DNA of 64,000 bases. Origin: Aphis gossypii (Eukaryota; Arthropoda; Insecta; Hemiptera; Aphididae). The stretch's first letter is position 1, and each line of letters begins with the position of its first letter. A program made the translations under genes and the position numbers. Below the pieces are notes generated by a model. It made no database searches and had not been told where the DNA came from. It worked only from the letters and a program-made list of their open reading frames with translations. Location of the stretch: positions 19,034,001 through 19,098,000 of the forward strand of contig NC_065532.1 of NCBI RefSeq assembly GCF_020184175.1, in the 5' to 3' direction. Positions 12,039 to 24,800 of the stretch are shown piece by piece.

Positions 12039-12597
12039 GTCAGCGACATTAAAAGTGACCCCTGTGTACTGCTACCCGCTTTTGCTTCACTATCTGTTAG
12101 CCATTGATTCTCAATCTATATCCCATATAGTGCATACCTGTCACAGTACCATGCATAATGTATGTATTATGGACCCCTGGGGTAAAACCAAGGCTGGGCA
12201 AGTTAATGATTTTTTTTAACTTAGTTAAGTTAAGTTAATATGCATCAATAAGAAAAAGTTAAAAGTTTATACATATATTTTTTTAACTTTTTAATAAGTT
12301 AAAAGTTAAAAAAAAGTTATTTTTTTATATGTTAGCGTTAGGTTAGGTTTATTTATATTTTAATTATTTATAAAATAACGTAACTTAGATTTTATTAAAA
12401 ATAACTCGTTATTTATTAAGTTATTATCAGTAAACATCAATTAAGTTAAAAATTAAGTTAATGAAAATTAAATTAAAAAAAGTTAAGTTAAAAAGTTAAA
12501 ATTAACTTAACTTTTACTTTTTAACTTGTTTATGCCCAGGCTTGGGTAAAACGTTCACTAGGATCATGACGGTCAAAGGCTACTTAATGTCACCGAC
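12039..12597. mobile_element. Non-autonomous DNA transposon with TA flanks, split by an inner hAT-type MITE
   Basis: The ends are inverted: GTCAGCGACATTAA on the left and, read in reverse complement, GTCGGTGACATTAA on the right, with two mismatches in 14. Both ends are flanked by TA (12037-12038 and 12598-12599), which suggests a Tc1/mariner-type target duplication. Without the 356-bp inner insertion and one copy of its 8-bp duplication the element is about 195 bp and has no coding capacity. Confidence 0.65.
12189..12544. mobile_element. hAT-type MITE with perfect 8-bp target duplication
   Basis: The element begins CAAGGCTGGGC and ends GCCCAGGCTTG, an 11-bp inverted repeat with one mismatch. 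It is flanked on both sides by GGTAAAAC (12181-12188 and 12545-12552), a perfect 8-bp duplication as expected for hAT transposases. The interior is almost entirely permutations of TTAAGTTAAAAGTTAA, partly palindromic, with no reading frame. It sits inside an older TA-flanked element. Confidence 0.8.
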
Positions 12598-13192
12598 TAA
12601 TTAACTGTACTATTGGCCAACTATTGCCTGTTTTATTCATTTTGAATAAATTATTATTACAAGATTAATTTTTGTACGGTAAATATTATGACAGCACTGT
12701 ATAGTTGCAAACAACTTATAAGGTTAAGGTAAACAATTACTTTCTACTTACTTTAATACAAAATCAAAGTATACATTGTATCATTGTTAATACTTGGCTT
12801 TTTTTAAATAACTATAACCAAACTGTTTTAAATTTTATGAAATTATGAAAAACAACTTATTTTGATCAAAGCTATTTGATACAAACTTTAAATTTATCTA
12901 TTGAACCTACTATGATTCTTTGAATACTTATTTCGAGTATTAATAATTTTTTAGTTCTGAATAAGTTATGGTTTTAATTTTAAATTTAGATAAAATAATA
13001 AGTCATGATTATATCAATGAAATTTTAAATTTATATTATTTTTGGTAAATTAAGATACTTTAGGAGTATGAAATACAAAATTATAGTTCAGCTTATAATA
13101 TAACTTAACGCTTAAGTATGAAATAATACATTAAAACAAACTAATTATAAATAAATAAATATATAACAAGTCTGACACGTAAGGAACTTAAA

Positions 13193-14688
13193 TTATCCCA
13201 TTTTTTCAACAGATTCCTGAATATCGTCAATTTGCTCTTTGAGTTTGTTCCATTGGCTAACATTCAAAGATATGCCTATAAATATAATTTTAACATTTTA
13301 ATGAACAATTTATTTAGAAAGATATATTTTTTTGTTGTTACCTTTTTTTCCAGGAAGCATTTGTCCATCCTTTTCATAGAATTCACGGATGTCGATGAAA
13401 AGTTTACCACGGAAATCTCTAACTTTAACAAAACGATTCTTATCCAATGCAAAAGAATGCTCTTCTTCATTTGAGTTGGTTTTATTGGAACTTCCTTTAT
13501 CAGTAGGTTTAGACTTTTTTGGAGGGGGATTTCTCTAAAATCAGTTATTTTAAAAATTACAATTAACTTAATATTATGATTATTTAACCAAGTACCTATA
13601 CTTATTAATTATTATTTAAACATAGTGTTGGGCTTTAGGAGGATATAATTATTTTAAGTGTTAATATCAACTTAGCTATAACTTATTTTAACATCTTCAC
13701 TTAAACTTTATAATTTTTTCTATTAAATAAAGCTTAAGGGTGATTTATGCAGTTTTATATTAAAAATAGAACTTTTAGTTGATCTTTCGGTAACCGGACA
13801 ATTCTCCCCTCCCCCAACAGTTTTTGGCGTAGTGGGAAATTTCCTCTTCGAAAAATGTCTAGGGGGGAATTGTCCACCATTCGACCATTCGCGATCAATT
13901 TATGTGTCCAATATATTATTATAATAGAAAATATGCATTAGTTTGTTTATTATTTATTTATTTTAATAGAAAACATCTATAGATAGGCAAGTGATTCAAA
14001 TTTTAAATGTAGGTTATACAGAGACAACTAGTTTAAAACTGAATTGGAATAGAAAATTATTATGAAAGCGTAATGTTCTTTTAGACAATTTTTATCATTT
14101 GAGGACATGATTTATACTACTTTGCAAATTTGCATTTACAAATATCCAGTTTGTATAATAAGTTTTAATACAACAGTACACTTGCTTTAAAATTAAAATA
14201 ACTAATCTCAAATGTACACAGCTAATATTTTAAAAATTTTTTAATTTATAAAGTAGGCTGTATATTATTAAAATGTACAACACCAAACAGATTCAACTGA
14301 GGACAAATTTGATTTATTGTATGTTATAGACAGAGACAACACATGCGGACATCAGGTCTTTTAAAGGTTAACATTTAAATAAAGGAATGATACACTGTCT
14401 TATTGTCTTAAGTTAAGAAAAGTATATCGAGATGAATAGTGTGCGTAATAGGTACCATACGGACAAGGTTTAAAGGTATTAATCTAAATTTTTTCACCGT
14501 AGTGAACAATCAATAGAGGTGTAATACCAGAGTACAAATTATTTTGTCAATCAATAGGTACATTATAATAACCTAAAATATTAAGCTATTTATTTTACAA
14601 CTGCAGCACAAATAAAACTTACGTCATCTGGTCCGGAGTCGGAGGAAGAATCATCAGAAGCGCTACGTTTAGACTTCTTAGGCGCCAT
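13193..14688 (-). CDS. SUB1: SUB1/PC4 transcriptional coactivator p15
   Basis: Three minus-strand exons join in phase: 14688-14623, 13534-13342 and 13275-13193. They give 342 bp and 113 residues. The N-terminus MAPKKSKRSASDD followed by SSSDSGPDD is the short basic then Ser/Asp-rich tail typical of PC4, likely a casein-kinase-type phosphorylation region. The C-terminal single-strand DNA-binding domain covers about residues 49-110, with FVKVRDFRGKLFIDIREFY, MLPGKKGISL and QWNKLKEQI. PC4 is a nuclear dimer that binds single-stranded or melted DNA and supports activator-dependent RNA polymerase II transcription and repair. Introns are GT-AG, 1,088 and 66 bp. The Lys-rich stretch between tail and domain is shorter than in vertebrates (127 residues), similar to other insects. 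It converges on PSMB3, with 2.4 kb of transposon debris between them. Confidence 0.95.
13796..13875. repeat. 80-bp imperfect palindrome in SUB1 intron 1
   Basis: GGACAATTCTCCCC on the left and GGGGGAATTGTCC on the right are inverted, the match being GGACAATTC with a C-rich continuation. The loop of about 50 bp contains TTTGGCGTAGTGGGAAATTT. It looks like a tiny foldback transposon or one folded end of a larger element. No target duplication is clear. Confidence 0.5.
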
Positions 14689-15043
14689 TGTCAGTTTTCT
14701 ATAATGTTGAAAAACTAAACCGTTAAATGGGACAGCTGAGAAATCGTCAACGCAACTGAAAAGAATACGAGTTCTGTAAATGCACAAGTGTGACGACAAT
14801 TTCAACATCGACAACGGATATATTTAATTTTTATTTTTATTATGCTTATTATACGTTAATGTTAATCGGTAACTAATGGGATAAGCCCATAACCTCAAAC
14901 ACGTCGTTACAGTGTTACCGATCAGTATTGAGATTATTACGGGACGAACATACCGTTTTGCGTTTTTGTTCGTTCGACGGGACAACCCTGCGGGTCGTAC
15001 AATTTTCATACCGCGCGTGCATTTCCCGCGTACGAGTTTAGTC
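14689..15043. promoter_or_regulatory. Probable bidirectional promoter between SUB1 and a plus-strand transcript
   Basis: The region upstream of the SUB1 start becomes clearly richer in G, C and CpG than its surroundings, especially at 14935-15160 (for example CCGCGCGTGCATTTCCCGCG). It ends in a strong plus-strand donor. Open CpG-bearing patches of this kind in an AT-rich insect genome usually mark promoters and first exons. Frames on both strands are open across it, which is an effect of base composition rather than two genes. Confidence 0.45.
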
Positions 15044-15168
15044 ATGTTCAGACGCATTTTCACGTTGTTTTGCATTGCACTTGTTGGCTTTTGCAGACAG
15101 CGGCTCGCGAGTATTGCACATAACAAATGCCCACGCAATAATCGGACGAACGTCTTCTCGTTGTTAAG
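15044..15168 (+). CDS. Putative first coding exon of an unidentified plus-strand gene
   Basis: An ATG at 15044 opens 41 codons plus two bases, ending at a perfect donor AAG|GTAAGT (15168/15169). The peptide starts MFRRIFTLFCIALVGFC, a basic start followed by a hydrophobic run that could be a signal peptide or anchor, and then RQRLASIAHNKCPRNNRTN. I recognise no family. The same stretch could just as well be an untranslated first exon, and the frame is also open upstream without an ATG. No downstream exon joins it in a phase I could confirm; the candidate at 37957 has an incompatible phase for this frame. The donor is the strongest evidence. Confidence 0.3.
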
Positions 15169-18100
15169 GTAAGTTCTTCGTTCTTTTGATTTCTCGTAGA
15201 CTACAATTTAAATGTATTATATAAACACCATAGAGCCCAGTGGTAATCGTAAAAAACATAGGTAACCAATAAATTGCTGATTGGTACAACTAGAATAAAA
15301 TAGTGCATAAAGCATATATATTCATTAAAATTTCAATACATATTCCATTTTTTTATTTAAATGTTAATTAATAGTGTCGATTATTACCAAAATAGGTCAC
15401 TTATTTCGAAATTATTTCTCATGATTTATTTTTACACTGAGAACCATTAAGTTTTATTATTTTATTTTTTTCGACAATGAAAAAATGAAAAGTGCAAATA
15501 ATAGTTTACTACAGATAAAAGTCAACAATTACTAAGATATAAACACATTAACACTTCTACTGCGTATATTATTGAGTCAGATATTCGTCAACTGCTCATG
15601 ACCACACAAAATATTACACTACTAAATAGCATTGCGTCTGTAGTCGGTACCTACAGCAATTTGTAACTATGTGATATTGTGATTAATGAATAGCGAATAC
15701 TCTATAAATTAATATAAAAGTAAATGGTAGTGTTATATTTATTTGGCTACTTCTATGAATTGAAAATTATCGAAAACGATAAGACACAACATTAACATGC
15801 TAGTTTCGTTCTAATATAGATACTTACATGTAATATGGTATAGTCCAATACTTGTTTTAGGAATTAGAGTACCTACCTACTCTAATAAGATTTTGATTGA
15901 TATTGTGACAATTCACATTAAATCAAATTAAGATACAAAGTTAATTTTAAAATATTTTATTTTAATTCAATTTCTTAGATATTGAATTCCTAAGAAAAAA
16001 AATAATTTATAAGAAATCAATCATTAAAATTAAATTTTTTGGATAGGTAGAGTTTAAATTTTGCCGTCTGGAATATATGCTTCTTTTACACTTAGGTTAA
16101 TGTAGCCTTGGTCGTGTTCGCGCAACTGTATGAAACTGCAGTTATTCTTTGATTGATCATATTTAGTAGTTAACGTAATTAACCAATAAATATGACAGGA
16201 TTATCATCAAGTTGAAATATTTTAACCAAAAGGGTTGTTGTCCTCTCCTAAAATTTTTTGGAATAAAATTTTTATGTTTTTTAGGTATAAAAATTAAAAT
16301 ACAATGTATTTAACACTAATTAACTATAAAACTATAATTTATTATAATGTTAAGCTTTAATGCATAATTATTTTTTTGCTATTTTGATAAAATATCGTAT
16401 GATTACGACGTCTGTAGCACGGTTAAGCATCGATATAAAGAATCTCGTCGAGTTTTGTTGCATTGATTATAGGTAGGTACATAAACAATGGCTTAAAGGT
16501 TTATACCTTAAAACGTGGTAAATAAGGTTATATATTATGCCTACCTCGATGTAAATATGAGTTCCTAATTTTTAATTTTTCATAATTTTTTATCATGTCT
16601 TATGTAAAATAATTGTTAGAAATTAACAGTATGTAGCTCGGACTAAAATATACTAGATCTTTGTCCGTGGTATAAATTTATTACCCTTTTATATCTAATC
16701 AGGTACTTTTTTGTGTAAAAAATAACTTTTTTCACTCAATACACAACTTGATTAGGTACTCTTTCATTTTATCTTAGTTCTAACATTGATGGTAGGAGAA
16801 GCAGTATGTGTATAGAAAATATTTGAGATCACCGTTTCATATTGTTTATATAATAAGCCTTTCGAACATTTTACGTAGGTATTTTTATTTTAACTAGCAG
16901 ATATATTATATACCTACCTATTTAAAATTATTAATTTAAATAATGACCAAAAATTGACGAACTGTCTATAATAGGTTATAGGTATATAATACATGTGTTA
17001 TGTTGATTGATTTTTAATTTTTTATTAGAGTTGCAATAAAATAACATCATTGTTAGAGTGGAAGAAATATGTTGATGTAGATAATACAATATATATACAT
17101 AATTAAATATAAAAATATAAAATCCAGGAATTGGATGGGTCATTACTGTGATAAATTTCTTTATATGTAAAGAAATTAAAACTATAGTTTTAACTAATGG
17201 AAACAAACGAATAATTAAATAATATAAATTAAATATTTTTTAAATAGATCATTGCAATTTATTATGGAAATTTGATTTTGATTAATTGGCAGTCACAGAA
17301 GTGTGTTCGTAAAAAACTATTCACATACATTTATATAATATAAGGAAAATATAAGATTAATATTTAATAGTCAATTACCTGTCATATTAAGAAATTATAT
17401 TTTTAAATTTATTTAAGGTATAAAGACTTAAGACCAAAAACGTGTTTAGTGTATACTTTGCTTAAGATACTAATTTTGTATTAATATTTTTGATTTAATC
17501 AATATTTTATCGACTTTATAGAGAATAAAAATTAACTTCTATGTTAAGTGCATTAATTTAATAACGTTCAGATTTTTCAATCGACCATAAATACAATAAT
17601 GGGTTCTTTGTAACAAGATCGTATCCTAAAATACGCTTTTTTTGGGAGGGGTAGGAGAGGGGTGTCTAGATCCATGAAGATTCCTACTCCTCAGTATTAC
17701 TACTTTGATTTAAACGTTTTTTATATTAAAACTACAATATTTGTTTGAAATTATTTGTCAACCTAAAATATCTTTTAAAAGTATACATTTCGAATTAATA
17801 TGCAAGGGCTGTTGTTGCTGACAATGCATATGCAAATTTCAGAAAAAATCATTTTGATTTCTAGTTGATAAAGCAATATACTAATGCTTTTTCTACAAGT
17901 TTTTTTCAATACAGTGTATTTGCATACAAATTACACACTTTGCAGTTAAATGTACTTACAAAAAATAAAATTTGTGACAGGAATACGAAATCCTATGTAT
18001 AAAATTGAAAAATAATTTATAATGTTAATAATAATAATCTCATGAAATATTAAAATTAATAGATGTACAATATTGAATATATATGTACTTATTGAAGGAG

Positions 18101-19983
18101 TATATAATACTATTATATTTATATAAGTCATGATTTTGAGTAATGATTATATGTATAGAAGCCATAATTATGTGTTATATATACATATATAAATATTGAT
18201 TTTATGATAATTTTATTAAACAAAATATTTTTTTGATTTGTGAGTAATTAAGTATATTTTTGAATATATTATAGGTATTCCAATCAATTGAGCTAAGATA
18301 TAAGGTATAATAATAATCGATTAATTATGTAGGTAACTTAAATCTATGCTTCATGATTGTACGATTAAGATTTTAACATAATGGTACTATAATATTCATA
18401 ATTCGTATAAAATATCTATGTGTATAATGTATATGCAATATTTAGGCAGATAAAGTATTGTCCAGCTGAATTTGATTAAATGTAATCTTTTTTTTCATAC
18501 CACTTTATAATATATACTTTTAAAATATTTTATATTTCGCCTTTCTTTATCAAATTTATGTAGCCATTTTTATTTAGAAAGCTTACTACTTTTCTTATTC
18601 TTTCATCTACCTACAATAAATAACGTCCCAAGCAGTACTTGAATATTAATGTTTTTCACAGAAAGATTTTCTTCTTCGTGTATACAGTAGTATATTATAC
18701 TAGGTATATACACCAAACTCAGGTATAATAATATTCAGTGAGCTGACCTCGTTGAGGGAAACGGTCTATAGGGACGAATATAATACATTATATCTACATC
18801 TATCTATTTTAATCGACTATAATATTATGTATATTGTTCTTATAAAATTTCATACTGTGTTTATTCTAAGTTTGTACATAAGTCTTAGTACAAAAACAAT
18901 TAGATTACTTATTGACATCTACCTACTTTTGGATGTACGAATTTAATCGCATATTAACGAGAACAAAATAGGCTTGTCAAAATATTCTAACTTTGAAGTC
19001 ATGATGAAAATGTCTGCAGAAATAAATAGGTATAATATATTGTCTCAAAATAAATGATTTATATAGCATTTTCATTTCATTAATGTAGCTTATACTGTAG
19101 AGACTAGAAAGTTTACCACTTCGAGCAAATATTTTGTTATAATCTAATTTTTATTTAATTATTTTATTTGTATTATATAATATTATTGACTAAATAGAAT
19201 TCAAATAGATAAATTATAATGATTAAATCTTGTGTAAACCGTTATTACATTTATATTTTTTATATAATTGAATTCAGACTTTAAAATCAGAAAAAAGGGG
19301 AATTATAATACTCGTGATGTTATTTCATTGTATGTGCATGTATAATGTGTGTATTTATAAATTAATGTATCTAAAAATGAAGTTTTCTTATGCCAGTTAT
19401 AATAAAACAACGTAGAGTGCTAATTATTTTACTACATAATCGCTGTTTTTTTTTTTTAACGTGGTTGTTATCAAACACCTGTAAGACTGCCTGTAATTTC
19501 TTATTTGGATGTTCCAATAGACCCTCCGATAGCGACTTGAGTTTTTCTTCTAACCGTATTTTTATTTTTATTTTGTTAATCATCGGACTTTTAATGAAAA
19601 ATTATAAATAAAATTAATCAAAAAGTATTGCAAAACGAAATTTTATTGTAAATGAATATGATGTTTTAAGTTATAACTGTATACACTTAGTGAATATTAA
19701 TAATAATAACTCGTTTCCAATATCCAGGGGTATAATTCCATACCATTTATAATCAAGGTTGAATTAAGTCCAAGTATATAGGTATATAGCTTTAGACATT
19801 TAAATTTTAATAGCCTATTGTACTAAGAAAATGTTCAGACATTTTCAACTTTTAATATTTTTTCCATACAATTCAATGTACTACGTACGTAGAATGTTCA
19901 CACCGTTTTTAACTTAATAATGAATATATTTTAAACCATGATTTTTGGGGATTTTTAAGTTAAATAAATAGATACATATATTT
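15169..19983. other. AT-rich gene-free stretch, possibly intron
   Basis: No exon with coding-like content plus splice sites was found on either strand. There are short T- and A-runs, TA-rich patches and scattered TAGGTAYC-type strings. One weak exception is a minus-strand frame at about 19371-19583, discussed under findings. If a gene starts near 15,000, this would be the beginning of its first intron. Confidence 0.5.
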
Positions 19984-20820
19984 TAGATTCTGAATGAAGT
20001 GATGAATGTATTGAATTTACAATGATGTGTGTTTTTTTTTTTGTTTGTGTAGGTACACTGTACAGTATATGTACACTGTACAGCATAACACTAGTCGAAA
20101 TAATGCTTCAATTTCCAACTTCTGGATAGTTTCCGATGGCAAAGTGAATATCCTTGGTGCATAATAGAGATTAAAAGTAAACATTTTTCAAAGTTTTTCA
20201 AAAAAATCGTGGAAAACAAAAAAAAGTGACCGAAAAACGAGAATTGTTACGCATAACCAGTTTTCAACCAAATCGATTTTTTATATGGTTGTAACTCAAA
20301 AACTAATCGCTAAAAATACTTAAAAATTTCACCACATGTTTATATTATCGTTATAAATACATGGCTAAATTTTTTAAGGCTATTTATACCACTGAAATTT
20401 TCAATTTTTCTGAGAACTTTTTTTTGAAGTGTCGATAAAATTTTTTTGGCGAAGTCAAAATACTTGAAAAATTAATACAAAGTTCCTCATAAGTTATTCT
20501 TATGGTGATAAAAATTATAAGAATACATAGGCACATTTTTTTTTTTATTAGCATTATTGAAGTTCAAATATTGACAAAAATTCGTCAAAATCATGAATAT
20601 TTGTAAATTATTTTGTAGGTGTAATTCATAAAAATGTTTGTATAAGTAGCTAAGAGATGAAAATTTAATACAAGATTTTCCATAAGTTTAGGTTACAATA
20701 ATTATAAAAGAACTTACATTTTGGTGTATTTAAGCCATTAAAACATAAACCACCTTTTTTACCAACCACTGGAAATTATATCCTAGGCTAACAAATCATC
20801 TTCGTCCAGAATCGTTTTTC
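19984..20820 (+). repeat. Dispersed repeat of the GATTCTGAAYGAAG family, copy 1
   Basis: Starts near GATTCTGAATGAAGTGATG (19986) and ends near the inverted match CTTCGTCCAGAATC (about 20801-20814), so the ends are inverted repeats. The interior has hallmark strings shared with the second copy at 25.7 kb: GTCGAAATAATGCTTCAATT, TGGTTGTAACTCAAAAACTA and ATGTTTATATTA. No reading frame survives. I associate this family with aphid genomes, which supports the organism call. Confidence 0.65.
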
Positions 20821-20868
20821 GTATACAATGATACCTATCACTGGGTTCAAATTTAACACTCCTATAAT

Positions 20869-21130
20869 CAGTGGCATATTTTCAAAAATTTTCTGGGGGG
20901 GGTCCACAGTTTATACATAATTAAGTAATTTATATAAACTATGATAACTATATACCTATTGCCTTAATCACACATTATATTTAGCCGTAACTTGGAAATC
21001 GTCGTCAGAATACACACAATACCAATTTCTATGCTTATTAATGAACTATACTGCAGGAATATGTATCGGTTTTTTTCCTCTGGGGGGAGGGTTCCAGTAC
21101 CCATGGACCATCCCCGTAAATACGCCACTG
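20869..21130. mobile_element. hAT-type MITE with perfect 8-bp target duplication
   Basis: Begins CAGTGGCATATTT and ends AAATACGCCACTG, inverted with one mismatch in 13. Flanks are CCTATAAT on both sides (20861-20868 and 21131-21138), an exact 8-bp duplication. G-runs follow the left end (about 20895) and precede the right end. At 262 bp with no frame it is non-autonomous. It lies about 50 bp beyond the right end of the dispersed repeat. Confidence 0.85.
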
Positions 21131-21329
21131 CCTATAATATATAATTGTGATCTACACGGCACCTAATGTGCAGCAGAGCGGTACCCACTTACCCGCTTTT
21201 TTGTTAGGTTTTTTCTATGTGTAAGTACTGAGATTTTTTTATACCAACTATTAAATTATAAGTTATGATAGTGGTAGTACCAACGGTTTTTACTCATCAT
21301 CTTAAGCAGATGATGTTTTGAAAATGTTG

Positions 21330-21800
21330 AAGTATCGAAAGTAAAAGTTGAAATAGTTTATGAAGGTTTTAAAATATATGTAGGATAATAATTCTTAAAA
21401 ATGGGTATAAAAATATAAAAGTGGATCTAGTATTTATTATAATTGGTGAATTTTTCAAATTATATATTGCAAATATAATTTATATTAATGTTTATAGTTT
21501 TCAAATATCTTTCAAACTTATTATCCTTAGTATCCAAAATTTAATAACTCCAAAAACTACCAGTTTTAATTTCAATTTAGATATTAAAACGGTATGATGG
21601 TTCTCTTTTGAAAAATGGCATTTAATATCGCTACAAAATAATTCTTAAATGGTATAAAAATCTAAGTTTTTGAAAATATACTCCTTAGGAAGGCATTTAT
21701 AAATTTTAAATAATCAGAATTTAATAAATTTTTTATTCAAGGAAATATATTAATATTGAACATCAAAGTTCACATTAGTTTTCTGTAATAGAAAAAGTTT
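21330..21800. repeat. Internal fragment of the GATTCAC-ended repeat family
   Basis: Shares strings such as GGATCTAGTATTTATTATA and a following Phe/Ile-type AT-rich stretch with the degenerate element at 56.3-57.0 kb. Neither terminal GATTCAC repeat is visible here, so it is a truncated or decayed copy. The boundaries are approximate. Confidence 0.35.
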
Positions 21801-24800
21801 GTTTTTAAATTTTTTTCTTGGTGAAAATTTGTATCTCATAATCAGAATGATTTTCTAAAAATACTGATTCATATTAGATAATTTTTTTTAATAAGCTTTA
21901 AAATTTAAAACGAGCAGAGTCAAATGCAAATGATAGCAAATGTTGAGGTCTAATACGCTCATATAAACATTGTTTAATATCGGACGTTAAAACATTATAT
22001 TTTCTGAAAAATAAACTGTTTCCGTTTATTATATTATATATAATTTAGTATCAGAATATAAAACAATATTTGTTTATAAATATTTTTAAATTATATGATA
22101 ATTGATAACATATAAAAATATCTATCATGCATTATACATATAATATGATATATAGATATGTAGAATCAATATCTATTATGATAATATACTGAGATCTGTT
22201 ATTATTTATAAAAATTAATTACTATTGTTTTTTCTATGGTAATAATTAGTTTCAGAAATGAAACATCAGAATGATGTATATCCAAGAATATGGTATACCT
22301 TTTAAAAAACTAAATTGAATTATAACATAATATAATACACTTGCATGATATTATAATATTACTTTCAGTGTATTTGCTTAGACTTTGTTAAATATCTACA
22401 TATAATATAATTTAATAATGCAACGTGTACTATTATTACACTAGATGGATTTTTTTTTTAATTGTTACTAAAATATTTTACATATAATATGATCGTTATC
22501 GTCTGGTTTTTCCTATTGGCACGAGTGCACGACAGATTTTTTTTAGTCTGTGCAATCGAATTACTAATAATACTTGTTATTTTTTTCCTAATAAAAGTAT
22601 GGATTATTTTATTCAGAAGTTTCATGAAATATTTTTGCTATCAACTCAAACTGTATAATATTTATACAATCTTGTTGTTAGATAAAAACGGTAAAAGAAT
22701 ATTCTCGGGCTCGTTATCTCTATAGGACCATAACAATTTGGTCTTATTTAGTCGTAATTGCTATGGTATTATAATAATGGACCTCCTTTAACGTTTGCCG
22801 CTCGCGGGCCTTTTCCCTAAAATCCACCACTGGACCATTCGGGTTTAATTATGATTTTATGTAAACGTATTATGTAGAAATATCGATTAATAATAATTAT
22901 TCTAAAAGAATCGATTTCATAACATTATTGAAAACGTCTTGTATTGTGCTTGAATATTGTATGGCACTGTTTTATTATATTTTCGAGTGAAAGAATTACT
23001 AACCGTTTTTTTTGAATTTCAATCACCGAATAATTATTTTAAATTTATTGGTCGTAGTAAAAAAATCGCCCGCCTGTGAAAGCATGCTGCAGTTTATCAA
23101 GGAATACAAAGCTAAAAAAAAATCATCTTTAGTAATTGGACCTATATATTTACAACGTAGGTACACATTACAATGTTAATAGTTTTTAAGTTTTTTGTAT
23201 TAAACTACAATATAATACATACATAAATTGACGATTCTGTACAGAAGGGAAATTGTGATTATTTTCATTTACAAGTTATTTTATAAAATAATATTAGAAC
23301 TTGTGATTAATACACATTTGTATTGAGCTCGAATGTATATTTTATTACCGTGAGAAATAATTATAATTTTTCGAAATATTAATATTTGTTTACGAACACA
23401 TTTAGTTTTAAAAGTTTATTTTTTTAACGCACTTAAAATTCTTTCGTTATTCTTTTCGGCTTATCTGTGTTGGTTATTAAAATAAAAAAAATATTGCATT
23501 GAAAGTTATAACTCACACGAAAATATGATACACTATGAGATCCCATTCATAATAAACTCTAACCACTCTATATTATAGTGGAAAATAAATTTATACTTCA
23601 TATTTTCATTTAATAGAATGAAAACTTTGAGTTTGAGAAAAAAAACGGACAAACATTTAAAATTTTTTTGTACTGTTCGGGAATGAAAAATTTAAGGCCG
23701 CGAGCCTGATCACTCAAAAGTTTTATGTCACAACACTACTTACCGATTGATCTAGGTATTTTGTGTTTTATGTATGTAGAAATTCGCTAAGAAAATGTAC
23801 GAGTTTATCGAGCAAGACCAGTAATTGCTAGTGTTCCATGAAATGATGTGTAAATGTGTATAGTGTATATTACACATACGTGTGCGTGTACTTAAAATTT
23901 AAATTGATAAAAAGTGAGATAGAACAGCTGAATAAAAGTAACAGTATATGTTGCTGTGTAATAGGTTAAATTTCAAATAATAAACCTACAATAATACGAA
24001 ATAAATCACAGAAACATATTAAGTAACATATAATATAAATAATTTACAGCCTTTTTAGCCCAAACAATGTATAAAAAGCAATAATAATAAAAAATGGTAT
24101 AACTACTCACAATTTATGTCGATGCGCAGACTGGCCAGCTGCTACCTGTACCTAAAGTAAAAAAGAATGTAAAAAGCTGGTTGTAAGACCCGGTATATAT
24201 AAAATTATGTGTAAAAGTATATAATTATTGCTTATAAGTAAGAAACCAACAACGGTGATTAGAGCACACGGGTGTATTATAAAATAATGAAAAATATAGT
24301 AACGAATAGCGCATACGCATATTTAATAATAAATAATTTAGCAAAATTTATGCAAAGAAGGCTAGAAAAATATACAATTGCCAAGAGTCACTAATGGGAG
24401 GCTGCTTAATTCACAACTTCATGTCTTTTAATTATCTACTTTAATCATATAAACTTATTGTGCGAAATATACGTGTTTGTTCACATGCGGGTTGATGATC
24501 AAAACGATAATAATGTATAGTTGTTGTACAAGAATGTTATTATGACAATATTTATGTAATATAAAAATAATTCATAGAGACCTCAGATCATAGAGTTTTT
24601 TGCACGTGAGTGTATGTATGTGCATGTACATGTTAACCGCTATAACGTGATTATGTCTTAATTTGTGTCGTTAACTATTGCGTGTACCTTAATAAATTGT
24701 TTAAACTATAGAATACTGAATAAGAAAACTGGTAGCATCGATGTCATTTGAAATACTTATGACCAATACATAGGTGGATATTGGGGGGGACTAGGGGGGT

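Noticed and set aside
13232..13474. Plus-strand frames across the SUB1 exons
   Set aside because: They are antisense shadows of SUB1 exons 2 and 3, whose minus-strand frames carry the conserved PC4 domain.
14824..15138. 104-codon minus-strand frame upstream of SUB1
   Set aside because: It lies in a GC-richer patch where frames on both strands are open, it resembles no family, and the plus-strand donor at 15168 argues for a plus-strand exon there.
22462..22725. Very hydrophobic 87-codon plus frame resembling a membrane protein
   Set aside because: T-rich DNA gives Phe/Ile/Leu-rich frames by chance; there is no family motif, no splice context and no elevated GC.
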